From positions 1-13,962 of the forward strand of contig JAENXG010000039.1 of assembly GCA_016649675.1 (NCBI GenBank): DNA of 13,962 nt, read 5' to 3'. The notes under the pieces were generated by a model, which saw only the letters and a program-made list of their open reading frames with translations, made no database searches and had not been told where the DNA came from. Shown here piece by piece: positions 7,870 through 13,962 of the stretch. Each line of letters starts with the position of its first letter. The stretch's first letter is position 1. The stretch is from Methyloceanibacter sp. Its GTDB lineage: Bacteria > Pseudomonadota > Alphaproteobacteria > Rhizobiales > Methyloligellaceae. The position numbers and the translations under genes were made by a program.

Positions 7870-9540
7870 ATGACGGATGTAAAGCTCGAAGGCACCGCAC
7901 TTCTGACCGATCCCCTTCTCAACAAGGGGACGGCCTTCACCGAGGACGAGCGCACGGCTTTTGCTCTGCATGGCCTGCTGCCGCCCCATGTCAGCACCCT
8001 CGACGAGCAGGTCGACCGCGCGCTTCAGGCGGTGCGCACGTTCGAGACCACTCTCGAACGCTACCTGTTCTTGACGGACCTGCAGGACTCCAACGAGACG
8101 CTCTTCTACGCGCTGCTCACGCGGAATCTCGCCGAGCTTCTGCCGCTGGTCTATACGCCCACCGTCGGCGAGGGCTGCCAGGAGTTCAGCCATTACTGGC
8201 AATACCCGCGCGGCCTGTTCCTGAGCTGGCCGCACCGGGACAATATCAAGGAGATCCTGGCGCACCCACGCTACGACCGCGTCGAGGTGATCGTCGTGAG
8301 CGACGGGGAGCGTATTCTTGGCCTTGGCGATCAGGGCGCCGGCGGCATGGGGATCCCCATCGGCAAGCTTGCGCTCTACACCGCTTGCGCCGGCATCGAT
8401 CCGGCCACGACGCTCCCCATCCTGCTCGATGTCGGCACCGACAATCAGGAGCGGCTTGCCGACCCGCTCTATGTCGGCTGGAAACACGAGCGCGTACGCG
8501 GGGCCGACTACGACGCTTTCGTCGAGAGCTTCGTGGCGGCGGTCGAGGCACGCTGGCCCCATGTGCTCCTGCAATGGGAGGATTTCGCCAGGGCCAATGC
8601 TGGAAGGCTGCTCACGCGCTATCGCGACCGGCTGCTCACCTTCAATGACGACATCCAGGGGACGGCCGCCGTTGCTGCCGGCACGCTGCTTGCGGCGGTA
8701 AAGGTCACCGGCGTTCCTCTTCTCGAGCAGCGCATCGCCATTGTCGGCGCGGGCTCCGCCGGCTGCGGCATCGCGTCCCTTCTGTTGCGGGTGATGATCG
8801 ATGCGGGGCTCTCCGAGAAAGAGGCCCGCGGCCGCTTCTACGCCATCGACCGCGACGGGCTGCTGGTCGAGGGTATGAAAACCATCCTTGATTTCCAAAA
8901 GCCCTTCGTGCAGAGCGCCGCAAATGTCGCGGGCTGGCCGCGCGAGAACGGGGGTTCAATCGGCCTTCTCGAGGTGGTGCGCAACGCCAAGCCCACCGTG
9001 CTGATCGGCGTCTCGGCGCAAGGGGGCATTTTCAGCGAGACGGTGATCCGAGCCATGGCGGCGAGCGTCGAGCGGCCGATCGTCTTTCCCCTGTCCAATC
9101 CCACCTCCTGCGCCGAAGCCACGCCGCAAGACCTGATGACCTGGACCGAAGGGCGTGCCGTGATCGGCACGGGCAGTCCCTTCCCGCCGGTCGTGTGGGC
9201 CGGAAAGTCCTTTACCGTGGCCCAGACCAACAACGCCTATGTGTTTCCCGGCATGGGGCTCGGCGTGCTGGCGGTGAAGGCGGGCCGCGTGTCTGACGGC
9301 ATGTTCGCCGCAGCCGCCAAGGCGCTTGCCGAGATCTCGCCTGCAATGGACGATTCCGGCGCAAGCCTGCTTCCGCCGGTCGCGGAGCTGCGCTCCGTCG
9401 CGGTGACCATCGCCAAAGCCGTGGCGATCGCGGCCCGCGCCGAGGGACTCTGCGCGCCGTTCGACGACGTGGCGCTTCCGGGGCTCATCGCCGCGAAGAT
9501 GTGGGAGCCGGTCTACCGTCCCTACCGGCGGAAGAGGTGA
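7870..9540 (+). CDS. maeA: NAD-dependent malic enzyme (MaeA/SfcA type)
   Basis: This enzyme oxidatively decarboxylates malate to pyruvate with Mg2+ or Mn2+ and NAD(P)+, in the cytosol. The 556 residues match the MaeA/eukaryotic-like class rather than the about 760-residue MaeB class. Motifs: YTPTVGEGCQEFSHYW (general acid Tyr95), GLGDQGAGGMGIPIGKLALY (Lys166 base), QWEDFARANA and TFNDDIQGTA (metal ligands), the dinucleotide site GAGSAGCG (about 293-300), and FPLSNPTSCAEATPQD near the malate pocket. NAD preference is inferred from class. ATG 7870 has GGAGG 14 bases upstream, which is far; a CTG in frame at 7861 lies five bases after the same GGAGG. It follows the broken DUF4239 gene by 24 bases, so co-transcription is likely. 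Confidence 0.95.
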   Translation: MTDVKLEGTALLTDPLLNKGTAFTEDERTAFALHGLLPPHVSTLDEQVDRALQAVRTFETTLERYLFLTDLQDSNETLFYALLTRNLAELLPLVYTPTVGEGCQEFSHYWQYPRGLFLSWPHRDNIKEILAHPRYDRVEVIVVSDGERILGLGDQGAGGMGIPIGKLALYTACAGIDPATTLPILLDVGTDNQERLADPLYVGWKHERVRGADYDAFVESFVAAVEARWPHVLLQWEDFARANAGRLLTRYRDRLLTFNDDIQGTAAVAAGTLLAAVKVTGVPLLEQRIAIVGAGSAGCGIASLLLRVMIDAGLSEKEARGRFYAIDRDGLLVEGMKTILDFQKPFVQSAANVAGWPRENGGSIGLLEVVRNAKPTVLIGVSAQGGIFSETVIRAMAASVERPIVFPLSNPTSCAEATPQDLMTWTEGRAVIGTGSPFPPVVWAGKSFTVAQTNNAYVFPGMGLGVLAVKAGRVSDGMFAAAAKALAEISPAMDDSGASLLPPVAELRSVAVTIAKAVAIAARAEGLCAPFDDVALPGLIAAKMWEPVYRPYRRKR

Positions 9541-9555
9541 GGGCGGGCCGCGCCC
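9541..9555. terminator. Weak GC hairpin between convergent maeA and FMO genes
   Basis: GGGCG (9541-9545) and CGCCC (9551-9555) form a five-base stem immediately after the malic enzyme stop, in the 30-base gap to the converging monooxygenase gene. There is no U-tract on either strand; at best a weak terminator. Confidence 0.2.
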
Positions 9556-9570
9556 AAAGACGCTTCAACG

Positions 9571-10938
9571 TCAGGACGCGAGCTTGAGGGCCACGGGCGG
9601 CTTGCTCGGCGCGCCGGGCGTGGCGGCGTCGGCATAAGGCAGCTCCGCGGAGGCGCCGAATTTCCTCAACAGCCGCTTCATATACATGCGGAAGCGGTAG
9701 TGCTGGATCTCGAATTTGTGCCAGGGCGTCGCCTTGTAGCTGATGCCGTGGCCGATATCGGGCTTGGCCCTCGCCTTCAGTGCGCGGAACCAGGCCGCGC
9801 GCTTCTTGTCGCGGGCGCAGGCCACGATGAAGCTTGCGATCAGCCGCGCCTGATAATCGGCGAGCTGCCAGACGCCCCCTTCCGCCGGCTCGAACAATCC
9901 GGCGACGAAGAGGTCGTCGAGCTCGCGATGGAAGGTGTGGATGAAGAGCTTGGAGGAGCCATCCTCGCCGAGAATGTAGGACGGGTCCATGAAGGGAAAG
10001 CTCGGCCGGAAGCCCGTGGCGTAGACCAGGAGGTCGATCTCCTCCTCGCTGCCATCGGTGAAGCGCACGCGTGCCCCGTCGAGCCGCTCGATGCCGGGCT
10101 TGGTCACGATGCGCCCATGTACGATGTGGTCGAGATAGGTGTTGCAGGCGGTGGGATGGGCCTCGAACAGATCATGGTCGGGCGCGGGCAGGTCGTAGCG
10201 GATGTGCCGCCCTACAACGATGATCAGCCCCATGCGGTAGAGAAAGCGCATGACGCTGCGGGGCAACGGCCAGCGGCTGGTGAGATCGATGAAGACGTCG
10301 GTCGGCTTGCCCAACACCATCTTCGGAAAGAAATAATAGGAGCGGCGCATTGAGTGCACGGTCCGCGCCCCGTCGAGTGCGGCGTCGGACAGAATGTCCA
10401 CGGCGGAGTTGCCCGCGCCCACCACGAGCACGCGCTTGCCTTTGAGTTGCTCCTTCGACTTCACGTCGTGGGAATGCAGCACCTCACCGGTAAACTGGCC
10501 GGGATAAGAGGGCGAGACGGGTTCCCAATGATGGCCGTTGGCGACGATAAGGCCAGCATAGATCCTGGGCGCGCTCTCGCCTTCGATGGCGATCCGCCAT
10601 CCCTCATCAGTACGCTCGGCGGAAATGACGCGGCTTTTGAAGCTGATGCGCTGGTAGAGCCCGAACTCTGTGGCATAGGCGCGCAGATAGCTCTGCGCCT
10701 GGGCGCGGCTCACATAATGCGACCACTCCTCGGGAAACTCGAAATCGGGGTAACGCGAGAGCCGCTTGGAGGAATTGAGGAAGGTCGAGCCATAGACGAC
10801 ATGGGGGCTCTCGGGATTCCAGATGCCGCCGATATCGGCAAGCGCCTCGAAACAGTCGAAAGGAATGCCCCGCTCGGCAAAAGTCTTGGCCACGGCCAGG
10901 CCGCAGGCTCCTGCCCCGATGATACAGAAACGCTTCAC
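9571..10938 (-). CDS. Flavin-containing monooxygenase-like oxidoreductase (class B)
   Basis: Members of this family use FAD and NADPH to insert oxygen into N- or S-containing or carbonyl substrates. The 455 residues show the FAD motif GAGACG (8-13), DIGGIWNPE (35-43), a second Rossmann motif GAGNSA (174-179) for NADPH, and YATGFRPSFPF near residue 315. The FMO fingerprint FxGxxxHxxx(Y/F) is present as F149-G151-H155 but ends in Val159 instead of an aromatic. The C-terminus carries a basic helical stretch (RFRMYMKRLLRKFG), which could touch the membrane. Translation starts at GTG 10938 (CTTCAC on the plus strand) with GAGGTGAGGG just upstream; no better ATG lies nearby. It diverges from the FAD oxidoreductase at 11162, with a shared 223-base control region. 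Substrate is unknown. Confidence 0.9.
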   Translation of the reverse strand: MKRFCIIGAGACGLAVAKTFAERGIPFDCFEALADIGGIWNPESPHVVYGSTFLNSSKRLSRYPDFEFPEEWSHYVSRAQAQSYLRAYATEFGLYQRISFKSRVISAERTDEGWRIAIEGESAPRIYAGLIVANGHHWEPVSPSYPGQFTGEVLHSHDVKSKEQLKGKRVLVVGAGNSAVDILSDAALDGARTVHSMRRSYYFFPKMVLGKPTDVFIDLTSRWPLPRSVMRFLYRMGLIIVVGRHIRYDLPAPDHDLFEAHPTACNTYLDHIVHGRIVTKPGIERLDGARVRFTDGSEEEIDLLVYATGFRPSFPFMDPSYILGEDGSSKLFIHTFHRELDDLFVAGLFEPAEGGVWQLADYQARLIASFIVACARDKKRAAWFRALKARAKPDIGHGISYKATPWHKFEIQHYRFRMYMKRLLRKFGASAELPYADAATPGAPSKPPVALKLAS

Positions 10939-11161
10939 CGTCCCTCACCTCTCGCGCTTTGCAGCCCCGCCGTTCGCGGCAAACCTAAGCATCCCGTCAA
11001 CGAGGGTTCAACCCACTAGGATCCCCCCTCGGCCTCATTGATCTGTGTCAATTCGTTTCTGGTACAAAGGCAGCTCTTATGCGACCGGCGCCTACGGCTC
11101 GAGCCTGGATTCGCCGGCGCTTTGCTTTATGGTCTGACGCCCGCGTTATTGGGGGGGACTT
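10939..11161. promoter_or_regulatory. Divergent control region between FMO and FAD oxidoreductase genes
   Basis: This 223-base gap has no convincing small gene. It contains the ribosome binding sites of both divergent genes, the FixK/FNR-like box (11038-11051) with a spaced TCTTAT, and, on the minus strand, TTGAAC (11006-11011), which could be a -35 for the monooxygenase gene although the matching -10 (TTAGGT, 10983-10988) is poor. A shared promoter region would coordinate the two flavoenzymes. Confidence 0.5.
11038..11051. promoter_or_regulatory. FixK/FNR-type binding site candidate
   Basis: TTGATCTGTGTCAA matches the CRP/FNR-superfamily consensus TTGAT-N4-(A/G)TCAA used by FNR, FnrL and FixK in alphaproteobacteria, with nine of ten half-site bases. 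Its centre is 117 bases upstream of the FAD oxidoreductase ATG. A TCTTAT at 11075-11080 is placed so that a start near 11086 would put the box at about -41.5, the class II activator position. It could also influence the divergent monooxygenase gene, starting at 10938. This predicts induction under low oxygen. The site is seen; the regulation is inferred. Confidence 0.55.
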
Positions 11162-12523
11162 ATGGATATCAAGCACGACGTCACGATCAAGACCTGGGAC
11201 GGCACCTGGACCTATCACCCTCGGGTGCTGGTCACGCCAGAGAGCGCCGAGGACCTGGTCGAGATCCTGACCGACGTGGTGCGCTTCCCATCTCCGGTGC
11301 GGCCGGCGGGCTCCATGCATTCCACCGCGCGCATGAACGGCGACGACGGCGGCACCATGGTGGACATGAAGGCCATGAACCGCATCCTGCACTTTACCGA
11401 CGACACGGTGACGGTCGAGGCGGGCGTCAGCTATATCGTCGTCTCCAACGCCCTGAAGGAGCGCGGGCTGCAGTTCCACGTCACCACCGAGATCGGCAAC
11501 GTGACCCTTGGCGCCATGGCCTGCGCCGCCACCAAGGACAGCTCCTTCCCCGGCGGGTTCGGCCAGATCAGCTCCTATGTGACCGGCGTGCGCCTCGTCG
11601 CGCCTAACGGCAAGCTCCGCGAGATCACCGAGCGCGACGATCCGAAAGAGATGCAGCTCATCCGCTCAAGCTACGGGCTGTTCGGCATCATCTACGAGGT
11701 GACCATCAAGGTCAGGCCCACGACCGCGCTCTCGGTGCGCCACTACTCGCTGAGCATCGACAATTTCCGCCGCTATTACCCGATCTACAAGGCGCGCGGC
11801 TTCGCCGTGATGTACTACATCTTCCCCTATGTGAAGCGCGTGCTGGTGGAGCTGCGCAAGGACAATCCCGAGGTGCCACCCACCTCACGCCGGCGGTGGT
11901 CCTACCGCAACCGCTTCTGGCGCAAATACGGGCCAGCTGTCACGCTGTGGATTGAGCGGAGCACGACCAACCCGAAGCTGCGGGCGCTCGCCGACAAGCT
12001 GCATTTCTTCCTGCTCCGCCAGGCGCTCGTCCTTGTCGTCCGCAGCGACCGCACCTGGCCGCATGCCCAGATCATCAACTACCCGCGCGAGCCGGGCGCC
12101 AACAAATATCTGTTCAGCATGTGGGCGTTCCGCGAGGCCGGCTTCTTCGACATCCTCGAGCAGTATTGCAATTTCTGCATCGCCTACGAGGCCAAGACCG
12201 GCTTTCGCTGCAACCTTCCAAGCGTTGGCTATTCAATCGCGCGAGATGTCGAGGCCCTGCTGTCATACAGCTGGGAAGGGGCGACCTTGAGCATCGATCC
12301 TGCTTCGACCGGGGGCCCGGAGTGGGAGGAGTTCTTGCATCACTATAATGACTTCTGCAGCGAGCGGCGCGGCTCCCCCCTGCTCAACCAGACGCCGTTC
12401 CTGACCCGCGACCAGGTGCGGCGCGCTTTCTCGACGCGGCTTCAGCAATTCGCCGCCCGCCGCCGCGAGGTCGATCCCAAGGACCGCATGCTCGACTCCT
12501 ATTTCCGCGAGCTGCTCAGCTGA
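11162..12523 (+). CDS. FAD-binding oxidoreductase, VAO/PCMH (FAD_binding_4) family
   Basis: This family oxidises alcohols, sugar lactones or similar substrates with FAD bound in a PCMH-type domain. The 453-residue product has that domain at roughly residues 18-190: RVLVTPESAEDLVEIL, then RPAGSMHSTARMN, whose His53 aligns with the histidine that covalently binds FAD in gulonolactone-oxidase-like members. DDTVTVEAGVSYIVVSNAL, TLGAMACAATKDSS and GLFGIIYEVTIKVRP follow. The C-terminal half (about 200-453) is rich in aromatic and basic residues and forms the substrate domain; I do not recognise its specificity. GGGGGGGAC lies directly before ATG 11162, a strong ribosome binding site. The stop overlaps the converging dinB-type gene by eight bases. 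Covalent flavinylation and substrate are inference. Confidence 0.88.
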   Translation: MDIKHDVTIKTWDGTWTYHPRVLVTPESAEDLVEILTDVVRFPSPVRPAGSMHSTARMNGDDGGTMVDMKAMNRILHFTDDTVTVEAGVSYIVVSNALKERGLQFHVTTEIGNVTLGAMACAATKDSSFPGGFGQISSYVTGVRLVAPNGKLREITERDDPKEMQLIRSSYGLFGIIYEVTIKVRPTTALSVRHYSLSIDNFRRYYPIYKARGFAVMYYIFPYVKRVLVELRKDNPEVPPTSRRRWSYRNRFWRKYGPAVTLWIERSTTNPKLRALADKLHFFLLRQALVLVVRSDRTWPHAQIINYPREPGANKYLFSMWAFREAGFFDILEQYCNFCIAYEAKTGFRCNLPSVGYSIARDVEALLSYSWEGATLSIDPASTGGPEWEEFLHHYNDFCSERRGSPLLNQTPFLTRDQVRRAFSTRLQQFAARRREVDPKDRMLDSYFRELLS

Positions 12524-13026
12524 GACCGATGCCGGTCTCGCGCTGATAGAGGATGAGGTCGAGCGACGGCGCGTCTTGCGCGATCCTGGTCAGTAGGGCG
12601 TGGACCTGGCCGCGATGATGTGTCTGGTGATTGAAGACATGGGGCAAGGTGTAGACGAGCTCCTGCTCGATATCGGCAGGCCGGCTGATGGTCCGGTAGC
12701 GCACCTTGCGCCCAAGGTCTTCCTCGGTGAGGCCCCCGACATAAGCAATAATGCGCGCATCCTCCGCCGCCCTCGCTGCGCGCAGGCCAGCGAAATCCTC
12801 ATAAAGGATGGCATCGAGTCGCGTCGGCGCATCGCCCTCGCCAGTTATGCGCTTGCATCCAGATGCGGTCGCCGACCAGGAGATGATTGAGCGTGCCATG
12901 GACTGACTTGAAAAAAGCACCGTGGTCGGCGCGGTACTCCTCATCAGGCAGCTCAGCCACGGCCGCGTAAAGCCGTTCATTGGCCCATGCATTGTAGCCC
13001 GCAAATATCTGGAAGATTGGCCACAT
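12516..13026 (-). pseudogene. DinB-family gene with single-base frameshift
   Basis: DinB-family proteins are four-helix-bundle putative metal-dependent enzymes, about 165-170 residues; most have unknown substrates. The start, MWPIFQIFAGYNAWANERL, is read from ATG 13026 (GAGGG six bases upstream) and continues to GTLNHLLVGDRIWM. After that this frame becomes nonsense and ends near 12799. The family pattern resumes in the next frame as KRITGEGDAPTRLDAILYED and runs to FNHQTHHRGQVHALL and the TGA at 12516-12518. Removing one base, the G at 12855 on the plus strand, restores a continuous protein of 169 residues with the conserved histidines in both halves. The gene follows the SDR stop by nine bases. 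It is either a young pseudogene or a sequence error; programmed frameshifting is unlikely since no slippery run is present. Confidence 0.85.
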
Positions 13027-13035
13027 GCCGTTCCC

Positions 13036-13809
13036 TCAAGCCCCCATCTTTCGGGTGAACCAGCGGATCAGCGGGAAGGAGACCGCCCGCGGCAGAGAGC
13101 GGACGCTCTTCAGGAAAGCCTCGACCTGCGGCGGAAAAGCAATCTCGTAGGGCCTCCGCCCCAATCTCTCGAGGATTTTCCGCGCGCACCTCTCCTTGCT
13201 CATCACGTAGAGCTTCTTCTTCGGGTCGTAAGAGGCATTGAGCGGCGTATCGACGAAGCCCGGATTGATGATGGTGAGGGCGACGCCGGTCCCCGCCAAT
13301 TCGAGCTTCAGGCTCTCGGCGAGATTGATCACCGCCGCCTTGCTCGCGCCGTAGCTGCCGTTCCCCGGCCAGCCCGCATAGCCGAACAGAGAACCCATGA
13401 TGGCGATATGGCCCTGGCGCCGCGCCAGCATCGACGGCAGCACCGCGGCGATCCCGTTGATCACGCCATTGACATTCAGCGCCATGCTGCGGTGGAAACC
13501 ATCGAGATCGATATTGCGAATGTCGAAGGGCACATACGTGCCGGCGCCAAGCAGAGCGAGATCGATCGAGCCCAGGTCGCTCTCGATCTTGGCAACAGCT
13601 TCCTTCAGCTCGTCCGGCTTCAGCACGTCGGCGGGAAACGCCTTGATGCGTTCGCTGCCGGCCGCGAGCTGATCGAGCCTATCGCTCGACCGCGCGGTCG
13701 CCGCCACGGTCACGCCAGCGCCAGCAAGCCGCCGCGCGATCTCGCCGCCGATCGCGCCGGATGCGCCCGTGATCCACGCCAGTTTCCAAGGAAAGGTCGG
13801 CTCAGCCAC
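13036..13809 (-). CDS. Short-chain dehydrogenase/reductase with complete catalytic tetrad
   Basis: A 257-residue NAD(P)-dependent oxidoreductase of unknown substrate. The Rossmann motif TGASGAIG lies at residues 14-21, ATARSSDRL at 37-45 suggests NADP preference, and the full tetrad Asn112-Ser140-Tyr153-Lys157 (LNVNG, MGSLFG, YGASK) is present. The usual NNAG after strand 4 is altered to LLGAG (86-90). A basic, hydrophobic C-terminus (VSFPLIRWFTRKMGA) may bind the membrane and implies a lipid-like substrate, as in several SDRs of this size. Translation starts at GTG 13809 with AGAGG six bases upstream; the ribosome binding site overlaps the end of purA, whose stop is nine bases before. dinB follows nine bases after its stop, so these three probably share one transcript. 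Confidence 0.92.
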   Translation of the reverse strand: MAEPTFPWKLAWITGASGAIGGEIARRLAGAGVTVAATARSSDRLDQLAAGSERIKAFPADVLKPDELKEAVAKIESDLGSIDLALLGAGTYVPFDIRNIDLDGFHRSMALNVNGVINGIAAVLPSMLARRQGHIAIMGSLFGYAGWPGNGSYGASKAAVINLAESLKLELAGTGVALTIINPGFVDTPLNASYDPKKKLYVMSKERCARKILERLGRRPYEIAFPPQVEAFLKSVRSLPRAVSFPLIRWFTRKMGA

Positions 13810-13818
13810 CCTCCACCT

Positions 13819-13962
13819 CTAATCCACGAAGGGGTCGTGCACGAGGATGGTGTCCTCGCGCTTCGGGCTCGTCGAGAGCAGCGCCACCGGCGCGCCGATC
13901 ATCTCCTCGAGCCGCCGCACATATTTGATGCATTGCGCGGGAAGCTCGGCCCAGGAGCGGGC
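13819..13962 (-). CDS. purA: Adenylosuccinate synthetase, C-terminal fragment (cut by window edge)
   Basis: PurA joins IMP and aspartate using GTP to give adenylosuccinate, the first committed step from IMP to AMP. Only the last 47 residues are in the window: RSWAELPAQCIKYVRRLEEM, then IGAPVALLSTSPKREDT and ILVHDPFVD before the TAG stop at 13819-13821. The order of LP.Q...Y...E...G.P....STSP.R..TI is characteristic of the PurA C-terminus. The rest (about 380 residues) lies to the right of the window. The SDR start codon is nine bases after the stop, arguing that purA transcription continues into the SDR and dinB genes. Confidence 0.93.
   Translation of the reverse strand, partial: ARSWAELPAQCIKYVRRLEEMIGAPVALLSTSPKREDTILVHDPFVD

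Noticed and set aside
7441..8898. Long minus-strand open frame (about 485 codons)
   Set aside because: It is antisense to the malic enzyme and the DUF4239 gene, both of which have clear motifs; the translation is low-complexity and charged.
12799..13004. Two separate small genes instead of a broken dinB
   Set aside because: The two halves each carry only part of one DinB family pattern and join precisely by one base.
11162..13809. DprE1/DprE2-like pair (FAD oxidase plus SDR)
   Set aside because: Sizes are suggestive, but the genes converge and are separated by dinB. The FAD protein has the His53 covalent-type motif instead of a DprE1-like sequence, and the SDR does not resemble DprE2 beyond the common fold.

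Overview
This GC-rich window looks like the chromosome of an alphaproteobacterium, most likely of the order Hyphomicrobiales (Rhizobiales). Codon use is strongly biased to G/C at third positions. A palindromic intergenic repeat of the type I recall as common in rhizobial genomes sits in front of thiC, and there is a FixK/FNR-like box. No rRNA, tRNA, CRISPR array, integrase or insertion sequence is visible, so this is ordinary chromosome with some accessory redox genes.

Layout, left to right. (1) 1-1900, minus strand: most of thiC (its C-terminal end lies beyond base 1), preceded by a promoter, a TPP riboswitch, the palindromic repeat and a plausible Shine-Dalgarno-sequestering switch. (2) 1911-2366, minus: a small four-helix membrane protein of unknown function. 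(3) 2367-2878: a 512-base non-coding stretch with a plus-strand promoter candidate. (4) 2879-5541, plus: an emrA/emrB-type efflux pair whose genes overlap by four bases. (5) 5623-5991, minus: a small secreted protein with four cysteines. (6) 6187-6978, plus: a short-chain dehydrogenase/reductase (SDR) lacking two of the four canonical catalytic residues. (7) 7051-7845, plus: a DUF4239-type membrane protein interrupted by an in-frame TGA where a tryptophan is expected. (8) 7870-9540, plus: an NAD-type malic enzyme. (9) 9571-10938, minus: a flavin-containing monooxygenase-like protein, divergent from (10) 11162-12523, plus: a VAO/PCMH-type FAD oxidoreductase; the gap between them holds a FixK/FNR-like site. 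(11) 12516-13026, minus: a DinB-family gene broken by a single-base frameshift. (12) 13036-13809, minus: a second SDR with a complete catalytic tetrad. (13) 13819-13962, minus: the C-terminal end of purA.

How the genes relate. thiC is a self-contained thiamine-responsive unit. The emr pair is a drug/solute efflux module; its outer-membrane partner is not in the window. purA, the second SDR and dinB are spaced 9 bases apart and probably form one transcript. The monooxygenase, the FAD oxidoreductase and the second SDR could act on a common lipid-like or organic substrate, but that is only inference from proximity. I found no clear new multi-gene system. The most distinctive observations are the TGA within the DUF4239 gene, the dinB frameshift, the degenerate SDR active site, the riboswitch expression platform carrying a repeat hairpin, and the FixK/FNR-like site.
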